Shown: piece after piece, positions 48,951 through 55,255 of the stretch
Layout: every line of letters begins with the position of its first letter
Position numbering within the stretch: the stretch's first letter is position 1
DNA from: Eubacteriaceae bacterium Marseille-Q4139
Lineage (GTDB): Bacteria > Bacillota > Clostridia > Lachnospirales > Lachnospiraceae
DNA length: 55,255 nucleotides
Assembly (NCBI GenBank): GCA_018223415.1
Contig: JAGTTQ010000001.1
Span: 1-55,255, forward strand
Direction: 5' to 3'
Program-made: the position numbers and the translations under genes
The notes under the pieces: model-generated
Told to the model about the DNA's origin: nothing
What the model saw: the letters and a program-made list of their open reading frames with translations, nothing else
Database searches by the model: none

Positions 48951-50749
48951 TACGCCTGCCCTCCGATCTCCTTCGTGGCCTCACGGAGCCATTCCTTCTC
49001 TTCTCCGTCCAGATACGGAGAAAGCTTTTCATAGACCTGCTTGTGGTACTCGTTTAACAGGTGGATGTCCGACGGCTCCATGACGGAAATGTCAATGGCT
49101 TCCGTGTCGATGGGCGCAAACGTCAGCGTCTCAAACTGCATGAACTGGCCGTACAGATTCTTTTCAGCTTTCCGGCAGAGAATCAGGTTTTCCGTCCGGA
49201 TTCCATGGCTTCCTTCGATATAAAGCCCCGGCTCGTTGGACGTCACCATGCCTTCCTCCAGGATACAGCTATCCTGGCGCTCCGGGACGATTCTCCAGCG
49301 GAAACCGTTGGGCCGCTCATGGACGTTGGAGAGGAAGCCGACGCCGTGGCCGGTTCCGTGGTTGAAATCCAGGCCAAGCTTCCAGAGGGGGCCTCTGGCC
49401 AGGTAGTCCAGATTGATGCCGCGGCAGCCGTAGAGGAATTTTGCGTCGGAAAGCCTCAGCATTCCCATGAGCACCAGCGTGTAGTGAAGCTTCTCCTCGT
49501 GGGTCAGCTCTCCGAGGGCGATGGTTCTCGTCACATCCGTCGTCCCCTCATAATACTGTCCGCCGGAGTCCACGAGATAAAGGCCTCTGGCTTCGATTTC
49601 CGATTCCGCCCCCTTCGCGGCATGATAATGGCACATGGCGGCGTTGGCGCCGTAAGCGGAAATGGTCGGGAAGCTGGGGCAAAGGTAGCCCTCCTGCTCT
49701 TTTCTGAGGCTCTCCAGATATTCTGCTGCCTCAGTCTCCGTGATCCGCATCTTTCCTGCATTCTTCTTTAACCAGAAGATGAACTTCGTGAGGGCGACGC
49801 CGTCTTTGATGTGGGCTTTCCTCATGTTTTCCATCTCCGTGCGGTTCTTCACGGCCTTCATCATGGACGTGGGATTCATGGCCTCAATGAGGCGGCAGCT
49901 TCCGTCAATGGCGCGGTAGAGGGCAAAGTTCACTTTTGCCGGCTCTAAAAGCACCGACTGGCTGCGGAGTCCGGCTGCTGCGCCGTAAATTCCCTCATAG
50001 GGGAGAAGCTCGACGCCGTTTTCCTCAAAATATGCCTTCACTTCCGCAGAAAGGCGGCTCTGATCCATAAAAAGCTTCGCCGTCTCTCCCGTGAGGATCA
50101 TATGGGCTGCCGGAAGCGGATTCCCGTCCTCCGGGTTCTTCCGGATATTTAAAAGCCAGGCAATGTCATCGAGGCTTGAGAGCACATGGACGTCTGCGCC
50201 GCAGTCCTCCATGGCCTTTCTCACATCGGAGAGCTTCTCCTTCGCACTCTTTCCTGCGTACTGCTCAGAAAGCACCCACACCTCCGGAGAGGAAAGTGCC
50301 GGACGGCTTTCCCACACGGCGCCCGCCAGATCAGAATCCGTCGAAAGCGTCACGTGTTTCTTCTTCATCAGAGCCTCAAGCTTAAGGCCTGTCTCTGCAT
50401 TGACAACGCGGCCGTCAAAGCCCAGGATCCCGTTTTCCGGGAGCGTCTCCGCCAGATACGCTTCGATGGTGGGAACTCCCTCCTGCCCCATTTTCATGAG
50501 CTCCGTCTCCTGGCCTTCCAACTGGTGTGCCGCCTGTACAAAGTAGCGGCCGTCGGTCCAGAGCCTGGAAAAGTCCTTCGTAACCACCATGGTTCCCGCA
50601 GAACCTGTGAAGCCGGAGAGGAATTCCCGGCACTTAAAATACGCCTCCACGTCCTCGGAATCATGGAAATCCGAGGACGGGACGTAATACGCATCCATGC
50701 CGTGCGTCTCCATCTGCTCCCTGAGCTTTCTCAGTCTTTCGTTTGCCAT
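48950..50749 (-). CDS. Xaa-Pro aminopeptidase (M24B, long form)
   Basis: A 599-aa metallopeptidase removing residues before proline. Two N-terminal creatinase-like domains (about 1-310) precede the pita-bread catalytic domain. Metal ligands are visible: Asp pair in LVDSGGQYYEGTTDVTRT, His in NHGTGHGVG, Glu in LEEGMVTSNEPGLY and Glu in GIRTENLIL. The three-domain layout matches eukaryote-like aminopeptidase P1. Start at 50749 with GGGGG 10 nt upstream, MANERLRKLREQM. Confidence 0.94.
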   Translation of the reverse strand: MANERLRKLREQMETHGMDAYYVPSSDFHDSEDVEAYFKCREFLSGFTGSAGTMVVTKDFSRLWTDGRYFVQAAHQLEGQETELMKMGQEGVPTIEAYLAETLPENGILGFDGRVVNAETGLKLEALMKKKHVTLSTDSDLAGAVWESRPALSSPEVWVLSEQYAGKSAKEKLSDVRKAMEDCGADVHVLSSLDDIAWLLNIRKNPEDGNPLPAAHMILTGETAKLFMDQSRLSAEVKAYFEENGVELLPYEGIYGAAAGLRSQSVLLEPAKVNFALYRAIDGSCRLIEAMNPTSMMKAVKNRTEMENMRKAHIKDGVALTKFIFWLKKNAGKMRITETEAAEYLESLRKEQEGYLCPSFPTISAYGANAAMCHYHAAKGAESEIEARGLYLVDSGGQYYEGTTDVTRTIALGELTHEEKLHYTLVLMGMLRLSDAKFLYGCRGINLDYLARGPLWKLGLDFNHGTGHGVGFLSNVHERPNGFRWRIVPERQDSCILEEGMVTSNEPGLYIEGSHGIRTENLILCRKAEKNLYGQFMQFETLTFAPIDTEAIDISVMEPSDIHLLNEYHKQVYEKLSPYLDGEEKEWLREATKEIGGQA

Positions 50750-50785
50750 TATTTTGTTACCCCCGTTTCTATACCTTTTTCTTCT

Positions 50786-50825
50786 ATAAAGATGCTGGGC
50801 CAAAAGGTGGTTTGACCCAGCATAT
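50786..50825 (-). terminator. stem-loop after asnA
   Basis: ATGCTGGG/CCCAGCAT arms enclosing a second short stem, 10 bp after the asnA stop. The T-tract is poor, so termination may be partial. Confidence 0.5.
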
Positions 50826-50834
50826 CTTCTATAA

Positions 50835-51839
50835 TTAAAGCAGCGGGATTCCCGCCTCCTTTGCTGCCTTCATAACCTCTTCCGGCCATATGGACGCCTG
50901 GATCTCGCCGATATGGGCTTTTCTTAAGAAAAACATACAAATTCTGGACTGGCCGATGCCGCCGCCGATGGTAAGCGGAAGCTCCCCGTTTAAGAGCGCC
51001 TTGTGGAAGTCCAGTTCCATCCGCTCTTCACAGCCGGCCGCCTTTAGCTGGCGGCGCAAAGATTCTTCGTCCACGCGGATACCCATGGAGCTGATCTCAA
51101 AGGCACTGTCAAGAACCGGATAGTAGACGATGATATCTCCGTTTAACTTCCAGTCGTCGTAGTCCGGCGCCCGTCCGTCGTGTGGTTCCCCAGATCTCAG
51201 CTTATCACCGATCTGCTCGATGAATACGGCCTTATGGAGCTTCGCAATCCTGTTCTCCCGCTCCTTCGGCGTGCAGTCGGGATACATGTCTTCCAGCTCC
51301 TGCGACGTGATGAATTCAATGTGATCCGGAAGCACGCGCCCTATGTAGTCGTACTCATATGCCATGTAGTCCTCGGTGACTTTTAAGGCCTTGTAAACCG
51401 CTTTCACCGTGTTCTCAAGCGTCTCCCGGTTCCTCTCTTCTCTGGTGATGATCTTTTCCCAGTCCCACTGATCCACATAGATGGAGTGGAGGTTGTCGGT
51501 GTCTTCGTCCCTGCGTACTGCGTTCATGTCCGTATATAGCCCTTCTCCCGGAACAAAACCGTACTTCTTTAACGCGTACCGTTTCCATTTTGCGAGAGAA
51601 TGGACGATCTCCGCCTGACGGCTTCCTTCCTTGATATCAAATCCCACCGGCCGCTCCACGCCGTTTAAGTTGTCGTTGAGGCCAGACTCCGGAGTGACAA
51701 AAAGCGGCGCCGAAACACGCGTCAGATTTAACTGTCTTGTCAGCTCTTTCTGAAAAAAATCTTTGACAATTTTGATTGCAGTCTGGGTTTCCCGAAGATC
51801 AATTTTGGGCTCATACCCTGCCGGAACGTAAAATTTCAT
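50835..51839 (-). CDS. asnA: aspartate-ammonia ligase (asparagine synthetase A)
   Basis: ATP-dependent synthesis of asparagine from aspartate and ammonia, 334 aa, class II synthetase-like fold. Recognisable: RVSAPLFVTPESGLNDNLNGVERPV, DMNAVRRDEDTDNLHSIYVDQWDWEK and LPLTIGGGIGQSRICMF. Start at 51839 with AAAGGTGG upstream. Promoter at 51874-51902. No T-box leader. Confidence 0.97.
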   Translation of the reverse strand: MKFYVPAGYEPKIDLRETQTAIKIVKDFFQKELTRQLNLTRVSAPLFVTPESGLNDNLNGVERPVGFDIKEGSRQAEIVHSLAKWKRYALKKYGFVPGEGLYTDMNAVRRDEDTDNLHSIYVDQWDWEKIITREERNRETLENTVKAVYKALKVTEDYMAYEYDYIGRVLPDHIEFITSQELEDMYPDCTPKERENRIAKLHKAVFIEQIGDKLRSGEPHDGRAPDYDDWKLNGDIIVYYPVLDSAFEISSMGIRVDEESLRRQLKAAGCEERMELDFHKALLNGELPLTIGGGIGQSRICMFFLRKAHIGEIQASIWPEEVMKAAKEAGIPLL

Positions 51840-51873
51840 GTCAGATCCCACCTTTCTATTTAATAATTAGACA

Positions 51874-51902
51874 ACTATACCACTTTTCCTTTTAAATGTA
51901 AA
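51874..51902 (-). promoter_or_regulatory. promoter of asnA
   Basis: Minus-strand TTTACA (51897-51902), 17-bp spacer, TATAGT (51874-51879). Confidence 0.65.
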
Positions 51903-51965
51903 CAGGAATTTTTCCAGTGGGATTTCATATGGTAATAGTGATAAGAACCTGATACAGGAGATGCC

Positions 51966-52472
51966 ATGCCAATGTATATTCCCGTAACCGGGACGCTGAC
52001 CCGCATAAGCTGGCCCGAAGGCAGCCGGGCCTCCATGGGCTGTACCATGACGCTCACGCTCCAGACCGGGGATCAGGGGATCGTGAACTTCACCCTGCCC
52101 TCCTCGGCCTATGTGCTGAACGCCAGGCAGTTTGCCGTCGGCGACCGGATCACCTGCTTTTACGAAAACAATGTCGCAGTCCCGCTCATTTACCCGCCCC
52201 TTTACCGGGCCGTTGCCGCCGCACATACGCCAGCCGGGACGACTGCCGTCCTGGACACCTTTAACAATCAGCTCACCAATTCTGATGGGACGATCCGCTT
52301 AAACATGTCCTCCAAAACCACTAAGACTGTCCTTCCAAACGGCCAGCTTTTCGTCGGCTATCTGGCAGGAAAGACGCTGCTCGTCCTCTATACCTCCTCG
52401 ACGCGCAGCATTCCGGCCCAGACGACGCCGGAACAGATCGTCGTGTTCTGCCAGGATATGCAGGACACATAA
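51966..52472 (+). CDS. unknown beta-rich protein, two-domain
   Basis: 168 aa, no signal peptide or membrane helix. The first half (about 5-80) looks like a small beta barrel (VTGTLTRIS, then MTLTLQTGDQGIVNFTL, VGDRITCFYENN, LIYPPLYRAVAA). The second half is also beta-rich. Not recognised. AGGAG lies 5 nt upstream; ATG at 51972 is an alternative start. An upstream CATATGGT could be a sporulation-sigma -10, but the -35 is not convincing. Monocistronic, convergent with the thioredoxin reductase gene. Confidence 0.75.
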   Translation: MPMYIPVTGTLTRISWPEGSRASMGCTMTLTLQTGDQGIVNFTLPSSAYVLNARQFAVGDRITCFYENNVAVPLIYPPLYRAVAAAHTPAGTTAVLDTFNNQLTNSDGTIRLNMSSKTTKTVLPNGQLFVGYLAGKTLLVLYTSSTRSIPAQTTPEQIVVFCQDMQDT

Positions 52473-52573
52473 CCGAACCGCAGACGCGGACGGCGCGTCC
52501 ATGCCGCCGGGCAGGGGAACATTTCCCTGCCCGATCATCGTACACGGCCGCATTCCATGTTTTTGCGCTGAAA

Positions 52574-52610
52574 AAAGGCCCTGGTCTTTTTTGACCGATG
52601 GGCCTTTCTT
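52574..52610. terminator. bidirectional terminator
   Basis: AAAGGCCC/GGGCCTTT arms (52574-52581, 52600-52607) with an inner GGTC/GACC stem. T or A runs on both sides serve the convergent genes. Confidence 0.8.
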
Positions 52611-54236
52611 TTATGACTGTCCGATGAGGTCGAGGATCTGGCGGATGTTCTTTTTCCCAAAGCTTGGCTGTTTCCCGTTTATCAGAAGGCAGGGGACGCT
52701 CATGACCTGGTATTTATCTTTATACGCCGGGAAATGGTTCAAGTCGTAGACCTCTGCCGTCACAGACTGGCGTTCCGCAGCAATCCGCTGGGCGGCCGTC
52801 ACAAGCTCCGGGCACATGGTGCAGGATAAAGACACCAGGATTTTCATATCCACCGGCGTTTCCATGGCGGCAATCCGCTCCCGCACGTCTTCGTCGATGG
52901 CCTGTCCCGGCCCGGCCGCGTTGTAGAGGCCGAGGATAAACGACGTAAATTCGTGACCGCCGGGAACGCCGTGAAAGGCGAGCCCCGTCTCGCTTCCGTC
53001 CTGTTTGCAGATGCTTACGCAGGGCGCCTCCGCGCCGTCCTCCATGTGGACTTCCACGGAAAGCTTATCCGTAAGGCCGGCCAGGGCTTCCATATATTCC
53101 TTAAGCTCCTCCGATACCGGGCGGCCATCGAGGAACAGCTTTAAAACCAGCGGCTGTGCCATTTTTTCAAAAACCGTATGGAGCTGGGACAGCATTTCTT
53201 CCGAAAACAGGCCTTCCTGCTGTTTTCCTTCTTTTTCTTCTTGTTCCTTTTGAACTTTGGGAAGCCGCGTTACCGGCTGCTTCGGCCGCAGGCCGGTCTT
53301 CTTCTGGAGGCCTGCCGCATACCGCTCCAGCTCCGTGGCCGCAACGGCGCCGTCTCCCACGGCCGTCACCACCTGGCGCAGGTTTTTCACACAGATATCG
53401 CCGGCGGCGTACAGCCCGTCCACACTCGTCTTCTGTCCCCGGTCTGTGATCACATAGCCGTGCTCATCCAATTCGGCCAGCCCCTTCACAAGCTCCGTGG
53501 CCGGCTCATAGCCTGCAAACACGAAAATGCCGAAGGTCTCGCCTTCCGGCGGCCGGTACTCCGTGACCTCGCCGGTGATGCGGTTTTTATAGCGGAGAAG
53601 CCGCAGGGCCGAATCGCCGTCGGCCTCCACCACCTCGGTGTTGGTGAGAATCGTGATTTTTTCGTTGTTTCTCGCCGGGTCTGCCGACGCCTTCGCACAG
53701 GTGAAATCTTCTCCGCGGATCAGGATTGTCACATGCCTCGCATATTTCGTCAGGAACACGCTCTCTTCCGCCGCGGCAAAGCCGCCGCCGACCACAAATA
53801 CGTCCATGCCCGTGAAAAACTCGCCGTCACATGTGGCACAGTAGGCGACGCCGTGGCCGCGGAACTCTTTTTCGCCCCGGAATCCCACCATCCTGGGATG
53901 GGCACCGGACGCCAGAAGGACGCCGAAGCAGGAAAGCGTCCCGCGGCTTGTCTCCACGGATTTGATGTCCCCCTCCATGGAGAGGCCTGTGACCTCCGCC
54001 GAAAGGAACTCCGCGCCGAAGGCCTGCGCCTGCCGCCTCATGGTTTCCGTCAGCTCTGCGCCGTTCGTCGCCCCGACGCCGGGATAATTGACGACCTCCG
54101 AGGTAATCGTAATCTGCCCGCCGAACCGCTCCTTCTCCACGACGACAACACGGTAGCGGGCCCTCGCCAGGTACAGCGCGGCAGTCAGCCCTGCCGGGCC
54201 GCCGCCGATCACCACTGCGTCGTAGAGGTTTTCCAT
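52611..54236 (-). CDS. thioredoxin reductase-like flavoprotein with C-terminal AhpF-type dithiol domain
   Basis: 541 aa. The N-terminal reductase (about 1-305) has FAD motif VIGGGPAGLTAALYLA, redox centre YCATCDGEF, an NADPH motif VVGGGFAAAEESVFL and GLYAAGDIC. After a charged Gln/Glu/Lys linker, a thioredoxin-fold domain pair (about 350-540) carries the dithiol SCTMCPE and VMSVPCLLINGK. AhpF has the same parts in the opposite order. It lies 19 bp after ahpC, so it most likely recycles AhpC. Start at 54236 behind AAGGGG. Confidence 0.9.
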   Translation of the reverse strand: MENLYDAVVIGGGPAGLTAALYLARARYRVVVVEKERFGGQITITSEVVNYPGVGATNGAELTETMRRQAQAFGAEFLSAEVTGLSMEGDIKSVETSRGTLSCFGVLLASGAHPRMVGFRGEKEFRGHGVAYCATCDGEFFTGMDVFVVGGGFAAAEESVFLTKYARHVTILIRGEDFTCAKASADPARNNEKITILTNTEVVEADGDSALRLLRYKNRITGEVTEYRPPEGETFGIFVFAGYEPATELVKGLAELDEHGYVITDRGQKTSVDGLYAAGDICVKNLRQVVTAVGDGAVAATELERYAAGLQKKTGLRPKQPVTRLPKVQKEQEEKEGKQQEGLFSEEMLSQLHTVFEKMAQPLVLKLFLDGRPVSEELKEYMEALAGLTDKLSVEVHMEDGAEAPCVSICKQDGSETGLAFHGVPGGHEFTSFILGLYNAAGPGQAIDEDVRERIAAMETPVDMKILVSLSCTMCPELVTAAQRIAAERQSVTAEVYDLNHFPAYKDKYQVMSVPCLLINGKQPSFGKKNIRQILDLIGQS

Positions 54237-54255
54237 CTTTGCCCCTTCCATAGGC

Positions 54256-54819
54256 TTATAACTGCCCCACCAGGTCAAGGCTCGGTTTTAACGTCTTCTC
54301 GCCCGGTTTCCACTTGGCCGGGCAAACCTCGTCGCCGTGCTCATGGACGAACTGGCTGGCCTGGAGCCTGCGGAACAGCTCGTCGGCGTTGCGCCCCACG
54401 TTGCCTGCCGTCACCTCATACGCTACGATCTTTCCCTCCGGATTCACAATGAAGCTTCCCCGCTCCGACATGCCGTCGGCCTCAATATAAACCTCAAAAT
54501 CTTTGGAAAGCGCATGGGTCGGATCGGCTAACATCGGGAATTTCAGCTTTTTGATCCTGTCGGAGACATCGTGCCATGCCTTGTGGACGAAATGGGAATC
54601 GCAGGACACGGAGTAGATTTCACAGCCTGCTGCCTGGAATTCTTCATATTTATCAGCCAGATCCTCTAACTCCGTCGGGCACACAAAGGTGAAATCGGCC
54701 GGGTAGAAAAAGAATACGCTCCATTTTCCGAGGATATCGCTCTTTGTCACAGTCTGAAAGGCGCCGTCTTGAAAGGCCTGTACGGTAAAATCACTGACTT
54801 CTTTGTTAATCATGGACAT
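54256..54819 (-). CDS. ahpC: alkyl hydroperoxide reductase subunit C (peroxiredoxin)
   Basis: Typical 2-Cys peroxiredoxin, 187 aa, reducing H2O2 and organic peroxides. The peroxidatic Cys is in FYPADFTFVCPTELEDLA. The resolving Cys lies near the end in GDEVCPAKWKPG. It is the first gene of an operon with its reductase. The strong promoter and Fur/PerR-like palindromes upstream point to peroxide or metal control. Confidence 0.97.
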   Translation of the reverse strand: MSMINKEVSDFTVQAFQDGAFQTVTKSDILGKWSVFFFYPADFTFVCPTELEDLADKYEEFQAAGCEIYSVSCDSHFVHKAWHDVSDRIKKLKFPMLADPTHALSKDFEVYIEADGMSERGSFIVNPEGKIVAYEVTAGNVGRNADELFRRLQASQFVHEHGDEVCPAKWKPGEKTLKPSLDLVGQL

Positions 54820-54857
54820 GCTTGGTTCCTCCTTAAATGATATCTTCCTGTTTTTGA

Positions 54858-54943
54858 GTTAGTTAATTCTAACTTGTGTGTTATCATACCATCTGACAGG
54901 AAGAAAAGTCAAGAAATGATATTGATAATTTTTATTATTATCA
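54858..54943 (-). promoter_or_regulatory. ahpC promoter with two Fur/PerR-like palindromes
   Basis: Minus-strand TTGACT (54907-54912), 18-bp spacer, TATGAT (54883-54888). Upstream of the -35 lies TGATAAT-N7-ATTATCA (54923-54943), a perfect 7-7-7 palindrome of Fur/PerR type. Downstream of the -10, GTTAG-N6-CTAAC (54858-54873) resembles a PerR box (TTAGAATTAA core). Confidence 0.65.
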
Positions 54944-55012
54944 TCAGCAAGTCCATATTTTATGCATGGTAATTTTTAACATTCCTGCAAAAAAGTTTTT
55001 AAAATACGGCAA

Positions 55013-55255
55013 AAGGGAGTGTCGCAAAATCATCAAAATAGATGATTGAGCGGCACTTCTGCTTGTTACAGCAAAAAATCCGGCGCTCCCTATGGTTTCA
55101 GAGCAGATCGCCGGATTTTTGCCGTACTTTAATAAAACCTTTCGGTTTTATGATTTTTCTATGCAGTTTTTACTTCAAACAGATGGCTTCCTGTCCGGCC
55201 ATTTTGGATCTTAGCATGCAATTTATTCAGATTATACCCCAGGCACAGCAGTAGG
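55013..55255 (-). mobile_element. IS1182-family element, second copy of type A (truncated by window end)
   Basis: Matches, in inverted orientation, the right end of the element at 21941-23805: inverted repeat, hairpins, the T-rich terminator stem and the last part of the transposase gene. Only a few bases differ. The rest lies beyond the window. Confidence 0.9.
55159..55255 (-). CDS. IS1182-family transposase, C-terminal end only (runs off window)
   Basis: The last 31 or so codons of a transposase identical in this part to the one at 22055-23659 (ending GSHLFEVKTA). The reading frame continues past the window edge, so intactness cannot be judged. Confidence 0.88.
   Translation of the reverse strand, partial: LLLCLGYNLNKLHAKIQNGRTGSHLFEVKTA

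Noticed and set aside
51840..51965. T-box or other riboswitch upstream of asnA (and of cysS)
   Set aside because: The asnA leader is only about 30 nt and cysS follows ispF by 38 bp. There is no room for a T-box and no matching motifs.

Overview
The window looks like a chromosomal segment of a Lachnospiraceae-type (Clostridia) gut anaerobe. The evidence is a complete Rnf ferredoxin:NAD+ oxidoreductase operon, an EFR1-type ferredoxin, FchA/FolD one-carbon genes, a Kbl/Tdh threonine pathway, DUF1848 and radical-SAM genes, AsnA, clostridial promoters (TTGACA-17-TATAAT) and purine-rich Shine-Dalgarno (SD) sequences. I could not run any search, so the assignment rests on gene content only.

Layout. 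1-3.8 kb: two overlapping large serine recombinases on the minus strand, probably the edge of a mobile element that continues to the left. 4.0-4.9 kb: EFR1 ferredoxin. 5.0-6.8 kb: IS3-family element, copy 1, inserted inside the terminator of the rpsB-tsf operon (6.8-8.5 kb). 8.8-14.4 kb: PIN-like gene and rnfCDGEAB. 14.6-18.7 kb: MarR regulator plus two ABC exporter half-transporters, whose promoter is split by IS3-family copy 2 (18.8-20.5 kb). 20.5-21.9 kb: MATE pump. 21.9-23.8 kb: IS1182-family element, then tRNA-Thr and a DUF4397 protein. 25-29.2 kb: rlmB, mrnC, cysS, ispF and a lipid kinase, all minus strand. 29.3-29.5 kb: tRNA-Val and tRNA-Met. 29.6-31.1 kb: an XRE regulator divergent from a small zinc-ribbon/membrane/lipoprotein operon. 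31.15-32.9 kb: a second IS1182-type element. 33.1 kb: a second, identical tRNA-Met gene.

The most interesting object is a compact integrative element of about 6.15 kb (33138-39313) inserted in the 3' end of that second tRNA-Met. It has 26-bp att repeats, paired arm-type repeats near both ends, a tyrosine integrase, an HUH rolling-circle Rep (apparently frameshifted near its start), a short FtsK/HerA-like ATPase, a membrane protein, an 83-aa beta-rich protein, a long structured leader ending in an intrinsic terminator, an unlisted 51-aa ribbon-helix-helix (RHH) regulator facing three 10-bp iterons, and a secreted cell-wall-binding-like cargo protein.

Right of it is mostly core metabolism: DUF1848/radical SAM/mutM (39.5-42.2 kb), kbl-tdh (42.3-44.5 kb), fchA-folD-formate channel (44.8-46.9 kb), a PAP2 membrane enzyme, a 2-hydroxyacid dehydrogenase with an Xaa-Pro aminopeptidase, asnA, an unknown beta protein, and ahpC with an AhpF-like thioredoxin reductase behind Fur/PerR-like boxes. 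At the right edge begins another copy of the first IS1182-type element. In all, five IS copies (one partial) sit in intergenic control regions, and they have rewired the signals of at least two operons.
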